The notes below the pieces were generated by a model. That model ran no database searches, had not been told where the DNA came from, and was given only the letters and a program-made list of their open reading frames with translations. From Mermis nigrescens (lineage: Eukaryota; Nematoda; Enoplea; Mermithida; Mermithidae), in NCBI GenBank assembly GCA_036768485.1, contig JAVLUZ010000157.1:14201877-14265876 (forward strand): a DNA stretch of 64,000 nucleotides. The letters run 5' to 3'. Position numbers and translations under genes: made by a program. Below are positions 43,416 through 53,040 of the stretch, piece after piece; positions within the stretch are counted from its first letter, which is position 1, and every line of letters begins with the position of its first letter.

Positions 43416-44073
43416 AGTCCAAGATGCGACCCCCATCGTCATTACGAGTAGCATAGCCTTGACCTCCATGGATTTGCTGGTAGCCTTCTCTGGCTTTTCC
43501 TACATGACCATTTAGATCTCCACCAATGAATAATCGTTCATCAGCACTGCAGGTCTGAAGGTAAGTCTCAAGGCTTTCCCAAAATTCGTCTTTTTCTTCT
43601 TCAGGGCATCCAGTTTGAGGCGCATAGCATGAGATAATTCGCAGTATGTCGTTCCCGGTATCGACCCTGATTGACATTAAGCGGTCTGAAATACGGGTGA
43701 CTTCTGTTATCCGGTCGCGGAATTTCTGACTTATTATGATTGCTACTCCATTTCGGTTGGTGGTTTTTCCATTGTAGACCATTTTATATCCTTCTCCAAT
43801 ATCTTTTGCCTTCGATCCAACCCACTTCGTCTCTTGGACACAGGTGAAGTCGACGCGCCGGCGTTTCAGTACGTCTGTTAGTTCTCGGCTGCGACCCGTG
43901 AGAGTGCCAATGTTGATCGTCGCTAGTCGGATAGGTTGGACTAGCTTCTTTAGCCCACTCCGTCCTTGAGCAGGTAGCCCTCGCCAATTTGTCACATCGT
44001 TCAGGCGAAGACGGCGCGCGTCGCCTACGGGGTACGCCCTAGCATGACGTGTAAAATTTTGATGTGAATGCAT
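43384..44073 (-). pseudogene. RTE endonuclease (N-terminal part)
   Basis: Apurinic-type endonuclease domain that nicks target DNA for target-primed reverse transcription. It starts at a true ATG (44073). Motifs in order: ATINIGTL, CVQETKW, YNGKTTNRNGVAIII, RIISCYAPQ and FIGGDLNGHVG. Near 43408-43411 one extra base (AACTCACGAT on the minus strand) shifts the frame, and it stops after SRSGDC; the rest of the domain continues in the next frame. Proteins of this type are often misnamed craniofacial development protein 2 in databases. Confidence 0.9.
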
Positions 44074-45027
44074 GAAAAGATGCGACGTGAAGTTTCATCC
44101 TCAACCGGCTTGTCGCGGAGCCTGACGTTGAGGGACGGCCACCGTTAGCCAGAGGGTCAACGGATCTAACCTCTGCCCACCTTGCACCGCGTGGAGGTGG
44201 TGGTCCGGAATTGCAAGGCTGCAAAAATTATTTGGTATGATATATTAATCAAAATTCTGAAAAAACGTGTTTTTTCGCCCATTTTTACCTCTAATTTCGA
44301 ACTTTACACCCCCATAAATAACTCAATATTGCGTTTTTTTAAATGCGGTTTGCTGCGATGTGTAGCCCCTGAGAAGCACTTTATTACTGCTGTATTCAAT
44401 TCACCCTGACTCATATGCGGGAAAATTTGGCAGATAAATCTTAGTTAAAATCCGTTTTTTACACCATCCACTAGAGTGTAAACTTTAAACCCCAGGATCT
44501 AACTCACCATAGAGCATAGAAGACTTTGCTTATATGCAGAATGTAGCCCTTAATCCGCTCTACATTTCTGTCAGAAAACATTTTGAAAAACTCATAACCG
44601 GACTTTGTATCGGACATAAGCAGGTTGAAAACTCGACCAAAAAGTGCTTTTTTAATCCCAGATTTTCGCACTCTTTACACTGCCATTCGATAACTAATGC
44701 GAATTTCAAAAAACAAAAGAAGTGCCATCTGTAGAATTCATCCCTCTATTATCCTATGCTGTTCAATTCTTCGAGTCATCAATACTCAGTTGTCCATATG
44801 CCGCATTATAAATGTCCCAAAATTTGTCCCATGTTATAACGTTACACAAAAACTTTACACCTTCTTTACACAGTCAGTTTTGAGTTTCAAGAAAAACAAA
44901 AAACACAAGCAGCGAATTTTTTTATTATCTTTCTTTTAAAAAAACCGCACCTTCCAGAAGTGTAGCTGTAGGGGGTGCACAGGTGTTAGGGGTACCCAAG
45001 TATATTATAGGTACGCGCTAACAATAA

Positions 45028-45538
45028 ACCGCCTCTAAATTCGAGAATATTACTTTAAAAGAAAAATTAAAAAAGTCGTCCCTAGATTTTTTGACCGTCT
45101 ACCTTTTGAGACCAATCAGACTGCATAGAATGTAAAACTGAGTTAGATATGCTCTTGCACACGAAAACTGTAAAAAACCGTCTAGTTTACACTCCTGTGC
45201 AACAATCAATGAGTGTAAAGAAATTTTAAGACCAGATTCGTAACCTACTAATTAGGGAAAACATTTTTTAAAAAAAATTGGCCCTCCGCAAATTATTTGA
45301 ATTTTTGGTGTAAACTTTACACACTCACGACGCACTCGGTATTGAGTGTAAACAAGAAAAAAAATGGGGGCACTAAGTTTTTTTATTATCTACCTTTTAA
45401 AAAAACCGCACCTCTCAGATGTGTGCCGTTATAGCTGTGAGGGAGGGGGACAGAAATTTCGCACTCGCTGTGAAAAACATATAAGAAAAAAGGGTGGCCA
45501 AGTATATTATAGGTAGCGCTATCGCGCTACCTATGATA
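45028..45538 (+). repeat. TTTACAC-rich repeat, copy 6 (partial)
   Basis: Truncated copy abutting copy 5, ending at 45504-45538 in TAGGTAGCGC, TAT, CGCGCTACCTATGAT. Confidence 0.7.
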
Positions 45539-45801
45539 TGTGCGTCCACCCCATATTATATTGACTATGTAACATTCATATTCCTAGGTTTATTTTTTAT
45601 CTTGTAACATGAAGTCGCTCGGGGAACGAATATCCTTATTATTGTTATACAAGCTTGAGTTTCTGAATTGGGTTTCCTTCTTTGACGAACAATCAAAAAT
45701 TGCATCTTTTCAACGGCATAAGCGTTTTTTCGATTGGGTGGGGCGCACAACCGCTAACGTGGGCACGAACGCTGCATAACCGCTAACTAGTGCACAACCG
45801 C

Positions 45802-46469
45802 TGTCTGTTTCATTCATCCAAGAGCTTTTTCAGCGAATCTTTTCCGAGGCTACAGTAACTCTATGATCCCTACTTACTGTAGGTCATTTACAGATCACTT
45901 AAGCTACATAGGAAGGAAGGGTTTTTCAATAAAATTCCTTACGGCATAATTTATTCTCGTCTTCCAGCAGAGCAGATCATGCAACGTGCGGATGGAATTC
46001 GCGTATTCAGCTTGTCATAAATCGACCGTTCAACACGTATGCTTCCATTTTCTAATACACTAGACCGTATATGTTAATTCAACTCAGGCATTTAAACAGT
46101 GCGGGACATACTACAGTAAGTGCGCTAGATAAAAAGCTAGAGCTGGAATCGAACCCGGGTTGCTTCGACGCCAAGCAGACGTTTTACCATTTCAGCTACG
46201 CGACAGTTCGCGGGCTTATTAAAATATAAGTTTGTTGCGTTTGAAGTGTCAACTAAGATAAGCTGAATGCGCGATTTTTCTCTGCAAGCAAGTTGACTGA
46301 CGAGAATAAATTATATCACAAAAAAATTATAAAGAAAAACCCTTCTTTGCTATGCAGCTACAGTGAGCTCTAAAGAACGACCTACAGTTAATAAGAAGGA
46401 GTTGTTGCAGCCTCTAAAAACATTTAGGTACCTACTGAAAAAGCTCTCGGATAAATGAAACAGACTATA
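45802..46469. mobile_element. Long-armed MITE, TAGTCTGTTTCA-type ends
   Basis: Left arm about 45802-45962 (TGTCTGTTTCATTCATCC, AGAGCTTTTTCAG, AATTTATTCTCGTC) is the inverse of about 46299-46469 (GACGAGAATAAATT, CTGAAAAAGCTCTC, AAATGAAACAGACTATA). The middle contains a tRNA-like sequence. Confidence 0.7.
46131..46206 (-). repeat. tRNA-like sequence, probable SINE head or tRNA pseudogene
   Basis: On the minus strand: a D-arm/box A (TAGCTGAAATGGTAAAACG), a 5-bp anticodon stem (TGCTT / AAGCA) with a seven-base loop, a box B-like GGGTTCGATTCC, and then TTTTT, a Pol III stop. The acceptor ends do not pair and the T stem is mismatched, and the anticodon loop lacks U33, so it is not a working tRNA. 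No anticodon is called. Confidence 0.6.
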
Positions 46470-47028
46470 CGTACATACATACATGTGGTATTTTATTGAT
46501 GTTTTTCGTTGCTGCACATGAATCGGTATATTTCGATTCACTGTGCCAAGATACCGACAGTACCTATCGGTGTTCACGTAAATATTGTAGCTTTTCGCAG
46601 AAAGATAATCAACCAACAACTTTTACTGTCCTTACAACAAGCAATTTTCAATCAATAAACGTAAATCGTGATGGTTAAAATAATTAAAATGGTGAACACA
46701 ATAACAGTAGAGGATATTGATTAAGATAATTAAAAAAATGAAAACAATAACAGTATAAAATTGGTAAATCTACTGATAGCGCACCATCTTAATAAATGAT
46801 AAACGCAAGTTAGCTATTTTGCGTAAATAAAAGCATATAATCATTTACTCTAGATATCCGTGCGAATAGTCCGAACCGAGGGCTTAACCGCCACCGTTTT
46901 TTCCGCTTTTTGGTCTATTTGTCAACCAAAATTTTAGAGAGATGGAAAAAATTTTTGGGCTTGGTTGACATTTGTAGAAAATTGTTGTAATGTTAGAATC
47001 ACCGTTTTTTTCCTCAGCGATTTGGTTG
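46470..47028. other. No gene; flank shared with 52960-53040 and 55960-56045
   Basis: 46901-47000 (TTTGTCAACCAAAATTTT and TTGGTTGACATTTGTAG) recurs near 52960-53040 and 55960-56045, so the CR1 element lies inside another dispersed repeat. Nothing else recognised. Confidence 0.45.
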
Positions 47029-47192
47029 ACAACAACAACAACAACAACAACAATTTATTCGCTAAGTCAAAAGAAAATATTAACATACATGGATAGGACG
47101 AATGAACGAAAATGAAAATACATGAAAGACAAAACAAATTAAGTATGACGAAGCAGGGTAAACGTAAAGGCAATAGAAAAAACTGCTCTTAC

Positions 47193-48854
47193 TTACGCCC
47201 CTTTAAGAAATTTAGAAAGGTTTAATCTTTTAAGTTTAGTCAGAAAAACGTGTCTATTTGGAGCACTTATAATCTGTTCAGGTAGAGAGTTCCAGATAGG
47301 AATTATTCGATTACAAAAATCAAATTTTCTGCAATTTTTATTTACATGATTGACGAGAAGTTTACAAGAATTTGCTGCTCGATTAGAATTTAAATTAATT
47401 GTGAAGAAATCCTTGAAAGAAAGAGCTTTACATTTGATAATAGAAAAGGCTAATGTTAGGTCGTTATGGAGGCGTCTTAGCTCAAGAGTGTCCAGACCAA
47501 GTTCGTGTAATCTTTCAGCATATGTCAAATTTTTATCACTAAAAATTCGTTTCGTAAACCTTCTTTGAACCCGTTCGACGGAGGTGATATCACACAGCAG
47601 GTAAGGACTCCACAAAACACAGCAAAATTCAAGCACTGGTCGAACGTAAGTAATGAAGGCCTTAACAAGTAATAATCTATCTTTAGAAATAAAACTACGC
47701 AAGATCAGATTGCTTAACTGCATGCCTTTTTTCACAATATATTCACAATGAGATCTGGACGATAAATTAGAATTCAGAAAAACACCCAAATCTTTTACAC
47801 AAAGTGTGTCAGTAGAAAGATAGAAATCATTTATGTGATAAGAATGCCTAGGGTTTGAACTACCCAGATATAGAACTAAACATTTATTAACTGATATTTT
47901 TAATTGCCATGTATTGGCCCACTCATGCACATAATTTATGTCAGCTTGAAGTGTCATGAAATTGGATGATAGATTCCAAAGTTTGATATCGTCAGCAAAC
48001 AAAGTAAAATTACTGTTTTGGCGCATTTCACATAAGTCGTTAATGAAGATTAAAAAAAGTGTGGGACCTAGTATACTACCCTGGGGCACGCCACTGGTAA
48101 CAGGAATGGAATCAGATAAAGAATTTTTAATTTTAACGACTTGGGATCTATTAGTCAAGAAATTTTCGATCCAATTAAAAGAGAGTTTGTTCAGTCCATA
48201 AGATGACAACTTAATTAGCAGTTTTTTGTGTGACACGGTATCAAAAGCCTTAAAAAAGTCAATGTAGACAATGTCAACAGGAATTCCCTCATCTAGAAAT
48301 TTGGTCCACTGATTTTTGCACTCAACAAGTTGTAACGCACATGATCTATTTTTTCTAAAACCAAACTGTTTTTCACTTAGCAGATTTTGCTTCTCTAGAT
48401 AAGAAAGCAAGGACATGTTCATTATAGATTCCATTAATTTACAAGAAACACAACATAAGGAAATTGGACGATAGTTATCAACTGATGACATATCCCCCTT
48501 TTTATGAACTGGGATCACAACAGCTTTTCGCCAAAAATCGGGTATCTTTCCACTTTGATAAGAAACGTTGAAGATGGTTTCTAAAGGTGAGAGCAACACT
48601 GTTTTCAACTTTTTAATAAAATATGCACACAAGCCATTGGGGCCAAGCGACAAAGTGGGCTTAAGCCTACTTATGGATTCAGAAATAGTCAGAACATCAA
48701 ATTTTACAGAAGAGGATGAGCATCATTTTTGACTCTGTTTGCGAAATGGGGAGAAACAAGATCGTCAATAACAAAATTACTCGCAAAAAAAGAGTTGTAA
48801 GCATTAGCTTTTTCAAAATCATTATCTATCATCCTACCATCACACATTAATATT
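47193..48854 (-). pseudogene. CR1 ORF2 reverse transcriptase
   Basis: Resumes after the retrocopy as ILMCDGRMIDNDFEKANAYN, slips frame near 48720, then is open from SLGPNGLCAYF (about 48653) to the end at 47193. RT motifs: VVIPVHKKGDMSSVDNYRPI, QFGFRKNRSC, VYIDFFKAFDTVSH, SGVPQGSILGPTLFL and LFADDIKLW (FADD catalytic site), then the thumb with QRRFTKRIF. 486 residues without a stop, so the break is only at the front. Confidence 0.92.
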
Positions 48855-48860
48855 GAAGCT

Positions 48861-48883
48861 ATATATTTACCCTAGTTATCAAG
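48861..48883 (+). promoter_or_regulatory. Probable fossil spliced leader at the 5' end of the retrocopy
   Basis: The first 23 bases of the insert end in ACCCTAGTTATCAAG. The C. elegans SL2 leader ends in ACCCAGTTACTCAAG; the two differ by one inserted and one missing base. Length (23) is close to the usual 22-24, and the sequence sits just 5 nt before the ATG, where a trans-spliced leader belongs. The leading GG would have been lost at reverse transcription. This is inference from resemblance. Confidence 0.6.
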
Positions 48884-48888
48884 ACGAA

Positions 48889-50526
48889 ATGCATGCGGTG
48901 CTTATTTTTATTTTCGTTTTACTGGCCTCGCCAGGCCATTCGAAAATACATCATATGGCTTTTGAGGACGACAAGCGATTATTCATACATTTGCTTGATT
49001 TCGGATTTTTGCATGGTTCCAAGCTGCAGATGGAGATAAGCAATTTTACGACTTCGTTCCCAAGCTTTGATCACGATCTGATCGGTTTTACACTGAGCAA
49101 AGGTGACGAAGTAAATGAGTTGCTGAAAGCGCCTGGCGATTGCGTGCTAAAACGAACCGAGTCGGTCGCCGACGTCGTTTATTTCATATTCGATTTCGCC
49201 AAAAGGCGGCTGAATATCGAACGCGACGGCGTTGATATGCAAGCGCTGCAAATTTGCGCCACTTGGTCGTCGTCGGGCGATTTTGCCCAAAAATTGAGGT
49301 GCTACGAAAGTTTCGGCGATCGAAAAAGCGACGCAGCGACCGATTCGCCCTCGAATAAGTCGGAAAACGCCGAAAATAGCCAAAAATTGCCCAATTTGAA
49401 ATATATTCCGCTGGGCGTCGACGAAATCGGCTACAACGCCGAGTTTTCGGTGAATTTCGTTCATCAAAAGGACGAAGGGCAATATTACCTTATTTACCAT
49501 AATTGCCGCAATTACGTTGCTAATTTTAAAGATCAGATCGGAGTATCTTACAGGGCCTTCATTGTCGCCAAAAATAAGGACAGCTTCTTGTCGGCCGGCG
49601 ACTTAATCAATCCACAAATGTATTTCTGCTTATCGCTGTTGTTTTTCATTACTGCTTTATTCTGGGTTCATATTCTAAAAACGACTAAGGATCCAATTTA
49701 TAAAATACATTATTTGATGTCGGCTTTAGTGTTTCTGAAGACGTTTTCGCTCTTGTTTCATGGAATAAATTATTATTTCATTTCGACTATCGGTCAACAG
49801 CAAGCTGTTTGGGCCGTCGTTTATTACATTATGCACCTGTTGAAAGGACTCATGCTATTTGGCGTCATAATATTGATCGGAACCGGTTGGACATTTTTTA
49901 AGAACTTTTTGACCGACCGCGACCGACGTCTGTTTATGGTCGTTTTGCCGTTACAGGTACTTGATAACATCGCGTTGATAATCAAGGAAGAAAGCGAAAT
50001 TGGTCAAAAATCGTACAGTTTTTGGCTGAAATTATTCATACTCATCGATTTGATTTGTTGCGCGGCCATCATACTTCCGGTTATATGGTCAATAAGACAC
50101 TTGCAAGAAGCTTCGAGAACGGACGGCAAAGCGGCTTTTAATTTGAAAAAGTTGAAGCTATTTCGGCACTTTTATATCATCATCATTTGCTACATTTATT
50201 TGACGCGTATCGTCAATTATTTAGTGCTGTTTACCGTACCCTTCAAGTATAGCTACGCCGTAGTATTGGTAGTGGAACTGGGCTCGTGGCTATTTTATTT
50301 GCTTACGGGCTATAAGTTTCGGCCGGCCGCTAATAATCCTTATTTGAAGTTATCTATGACTGAGGAAGACGAGGAAGATTTGGAGGATGTCATACTGCAG
50401 TCGGGCGCCCTGCAAAACGTTGTTCGAGTGAATCGCAAAGCGTCAGCTTCAAACAACAGGAATAAGGAGACGATTGAATTAAGCGAAGCTTTAGTCAACC
50501 GTGAACTAAGTCACGAACTCGATTAA
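48889..50526 (+). CDS. GPR107/GPR108-family seven-pass membrane protein, intronless retrocopy (545 aa)
   Basis: Start chosen at the first ATG (48889); the open frame extends 12 codons further, but those come from the leader and the CR1 duplication. Residues 1-18 (MHAVLIFIFVLLASPGHS) are a signal peptide. About 19-240 is the lumenal domain with a low-complexity SDAATDSPSNKSENAE stretch. Seven helices follow from residue 244 (YFCLSLLFFITALFW) to the last (VLVVELGSWLFYLL), then the family signature GYKFRPAANNPYL and an acidic tail (TEEDEEDLEDV). Length and order fit GPR107/GPR108 (Lung_7-TM_R family), Golgi/endosomal proteins linked to membrane trafficking. No introns, an A-tail and a target duplication show it is a processed retrocopy. 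The frame is fully intact, so it may be expressed or very young. Confidence 0.95.
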   Translation: MHAVLIFIFVLLASPGHSKIHHMAFEDDKRLFIHLLDFGFLHGSKLQMEISNFTTSFPSFDHDLIGFTLSKGDEVNELLKAPGDCVLKRTESVADVVYFIFDFAKRRLNIERDGVDMQALQICATWSSSGDFAQKLRCYESFGDRKSDAATDSPSNKSENAENSQKLPNLKYIPLGVDEIGYNAEFSVNFVHQKDEGQYYLIYHNCRNYVANFKDQIGVSYRAFIVAKNKDSFLSAGDLINPQMYFCLSLLFFITALFWVHILKTTKDPIYKIHYLMSALVFLKTFSLLFHGINYYFISTIGQQQAVWAVVYYIMHLLKGLMLFGVIILIGTGWTFFKNFLTDRDRRLFMVVLPLQVLDNIALIIKEESEIGQKSYSFWLKLFILIDLICCAAIILPVIWSIRHLQEASRTDGKAAFNLKKLKLFRHFYIIIICYIYLTRIVNYLVLFTVPFKYSYAVVLVVELGSWLFYLLTGYKFRPAANNPYLKLSMTEEDEEDLEDVILQSGALQNVVRVNRKASASNNRNKETIELSEALVNRELSHELD

Positions 50527-50633
50527 CATTCTGCTCCCTTATTTAATACTTGTATCATTTGTTTCGTTTTATTCTACGTTACTAATAATTTTTATCCGTT
50601 TTTCATGTTTTCAATGTAATGTATGCGGTGTTA

Positions 50634-50639
50634 ATTAAA
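50634..50639 (+). promoter_or_regulatory. Polyadenylation signal ATTAAA
   Basis: Common signal variant, 15 nt before the A-tail begins and about 108 nt after the stop codon. It marks the true 3' end of the source mRNA. Confidence 0.75.
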
Positions 50640-50654
50640 ACCTAATGTATGTAT

Positions 50655-50677
50655 AAAAAAAAAAGAAAAAAAAAAAA
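50655..50677 (+). repeat. A-tail of the GPR107 retrocopy
   Basis: 23 bases, all A except one G at 50665, directly followed by the target duplication GAAGCT (50678-50683); the other copy is at 48855-48860. It is the genomic trace of an mRNA poly(A) tail. Confidence 0.93.
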
Positions 50678-50683
50678 GAAGCT

Positions 50684-51827
50684 GACTTTGTCCTTCTTAA
50701 CCGGTCATTTACGAAAGAATAAAAATTTTTTACATTTCGAGAATTTAAAAGCTTACGTTCCTCCCTCGTGAAAAGATCTTTCAAAGCAAATTTAATTTCT
50801 TTAGTAATCTTCTTATACTTGCTTAAAATAACAGGGCAACGACTCTTTTATACTTTTCCCAAAGTTCCTTTTTAATTACTTGCAATTTACAACACGACTT
50901 TGGCAGTGATTTTTTATGCACAGTATGCTTAAAGGGAACGTATCAATATATAGCCTCATTAATTATGTCAAGAAAAGCAACATAAAAATCGTTAATGCTA
51001 ATGCAATGGGTAAAACAGAGGTGCCAATCGATAGAGGCTAAAAAAATCTCAATAGATGCATAGTCCGCTTTTCTAAAGTCATACTCAAGGGAAGTTTGGT
51101 TGGGTACTACAGACGCAGGTAAACTGAACTCAATGCTACAATGATCACTATTAGAGAAAGGTTCAGTAGTTAATACATTGAAGACAAGATTGCTGGAAGT
51201 ACACAAAATTAGATCAAGAATATTTTCATCTCTATTTGGATCAAAAGATAATTGTATAAGACCAAGATTGACAAAACAATCATAAAATACTTGTGTCACA
51301 GGGTTTCTATAAGCAGAAATAATATTCAAATTCAAATCAGGCAAATTAAAATCACCTAGTAGGATACAATTTTGAGCATTTTCGACATAATGTTCAAATA
51401 ATTTACTTAACTTATTAGCGATTCCTGAGTCATATTGGGGTGGACGATAACACATTATGAATCTGACAGATTTTTTACACAAGTGAAAATCACAAACTAA
51501 TACTTCAGGACACAAGAATTCTTCCACAATAGAAACATTGTTGATTTTTAGGGACTTCTTGAAAAAGAGTGTGACACCTCCTCCCCTATAGCCAATTCTG
51601 TCACATCTGTGAACAGAATAAGTTGCATATGGACAAATAAGGCCATCAGAAATATGATCATGCAACCATGTCTCAGAGACGAACACTAAATCATAACGTT
51701 CTGAAGAAAGTAGTGCATGAAATTCAGATATCTTATTTTGCAAACTTCTAGCATTAAATAAAACACAGTTGATATTGATTTTCTTAGAATTTAGCTTTTT
51801 AACAGGAACAGTAGGGGCGTGAACTCC
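50684..51827 (-). pseudogene. CR1 ORF2 endonuclease and linker
   Basis: Begins directly after the ORF1 TAG in the same frame, without a nearby ATG. Endonuclease motifs: FNARSL, SETWL, GYRGGGV, IMCYRPP, LLGDFNLPDL, ENILDLIL and SNSDH. A stop (50943-50945) follows INEAIY; beyond it the linker is readable with more frame breaks (KKELWEKYK, FYSFVNDRLRRTKSAS) up to 50684, where the retrocopy begins. Confidence 0.88.
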
Positions 51828-52665
51828 CTAAGGGCGAGGCAAAAGATGCTTAAACTGCTTCAACTCATAAGAATTACGATTGATGAACCAATTCATCTCG
51901 CCCGAATCCTGTTTTTCAGCCAATTCAGCGTTCAAATGGCGAAGGGTTTTGCGCTGTTGCCAAGTGCGATCAGGTCTAGCATAGACCTTCGATCGACGGC
52001 CTCGATCAGAAAATTTTGAAACGCAACGGATCAATTCGGCCTTTGATTGTTCGGAATCACACTTTACCTTTAGGATCCGTGGCAAATCGCAATTGTCCTT
52101 CCTCGAGACAATGACAGGGCCCGACCGACGGATGCTGACGAGTTTTGTCGTGTCAAAACCGGTCTGTGAGGCAAAACGCTTGACATCATCGTCCAATTTC
52201 TGTCTTGATTGATCGGAGCGAAGTTTTCCAGGACGACAGTGGTCTTTTTGACTCGGCTTCCATCGTATCACGAACAGCACTAATGACCATCTTGTTGAGA
52301 TCCATCGGTGGATGGACAGCGGCTAGATTGTTCGGAGCAGGATTTTTCGTGACCAGATCAGCCAGCTTGTCGAGACGACTTGTAATCGTAGATTCGAATG
52401 AAGCGAACCGTTTTTCCAAGCTGGTGAGCTTAGATTCGAGCGAAAACATGCGTTTCCCCATCGGCAAACAGATGGGGCAAAAATACAATTGATCCAAATC
52501 GGCCATAACGTTGAACTGAACGTCCGTCAGGCCAAGGCAACCAGCGTGGAACCACTTGTGGCAAAAATCGCAGCGAAGCGCCTTTGCATCGTCGTCCACA
52601 TGACCTCTGCACTTGCCGCACGACTCGAGATCGAATTTCGGATCACTAGCTCGTTTTTTCGCCAT
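51828..52665 (-). pseudogene. CR1 ORF1, PHD-finger protein (frameshifted)
   Basis: Starts MAKKRASDPKFD. A zinc-binding PHD-like finger follows: CGKC, CDFCHKWFHAGC, FCPIC. A coiled coil (SLESKLTSLEKRFASFEST) comes next. Between 52186 and 52280 the frame slips by one; the C-terminal half (LPRILKVKCDSEQSKAEL, YARPDRTWQQRKTLRHLN) is typical of CR1 ORF1 proteins, which bind the element RNA. It ends LLPRP at a TAG (51828-51830). ORF2 continues in the same frame after that TAG. Confidence 0.85.
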
Positions 52666-53040
52666 TGAATGAATATCGTATCAGAGCGTTCCTCTAATGA
52701 GGTCAAAATAATTTCGGCACCTTGATAACTTAGACCAGACCCAAAATTTTTCCACTTTTTCCACCCTTTTTTGGCAGGTCTAAAAACGTTAAAGAGAAGC
52801 GCCTGTGTTAAAAAATCAGTGTTTTTTAAGTATTAAATCCTATGTACACATGTAATAGCGGTGTTTGATGCACTATTTGTATGAAAATTTCGCGCTCTAC
52901 TAGAAATCACCGTTTATTTCCACTTTTTGGTTCACCGTTTTTTTCCACTTTTTGGTCTATTTGTCAACCAGAATTTTTAGAAATGGAAAAAATTTTTGAG
53001 CTTGGTTGGCATTTGTGGAAAATTTTTGTAATGTCAAAAA

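Larger units (their letters stand above)
41093..44220 (-). mobile_element. Full-length RTE-type non-LTR retrotransposon
   Basis: A 3128-bp minus-strand element inserted in TTTACAC copy 5. Perfect 16-bp target duplications GCAAAAATTATTTGGT lie at 41077-41092 and 44221-44236. The 3' end is a short (AAG)n tail (plus-strand CTTCTTCTTCTT at 41093). The order is 5' leader, endonuclease, reverse transcriptase, as in the RTE clade. The clean, long duplication means a recent, complete insertion, although the reading frame is already damaged. Confidence 0.95.
39640..45027 (+). repeat. TTTACAC-rich repeat, copy 5, split by an RTE element
   Basis: 39640-41092 and 44237-45027 are colinear with copies 2 and 3 once the RTE element at 41093-44220 is removed. 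CACTTTACA units recur at about 40149, 40373 and 40648. The terminal palindrome is cut at 45020. Confidence 0.75.
47029..52725 (-). mobile_element. Nearly full-length CR1-type non-LTR retrotransposon, split by a GPR107 retrocopy
   Basis: Minus-strand element. Its 3' end is a (TTG)n tail (plus-strand ACAACAAC... at 47029-47053). ORF1 (52665-51828) has a PHD finger; ORF2 has an endonuclease (from 51827) and an RT (to 47193). Between the endonuclease linker and the RT lies a 1.8-kb insert of unrelated host mRNA copy at 48861-50677. Removing the insert and one GAAGCT repeat joins the coding sequence (RLRRTKSAS to ILMCDGRMID). A truncated near-identical copy is at 22829-23703, so the family moved recently. 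Confidence 0.93.

Noticed and set aside
46131..46206. Functional tRNA gene
   Set aside because: Acceptor arms do not pair, the T stem is mismatched and the anticodon loop lacks the conserved U33.
48853..48888. Upstream extension of the GPR107 frame by 12 codons
   Set aside because: The open frame enters from a TTG in the CR1 target duplication; the first ATG followed by a good signal peptide is at 48889.
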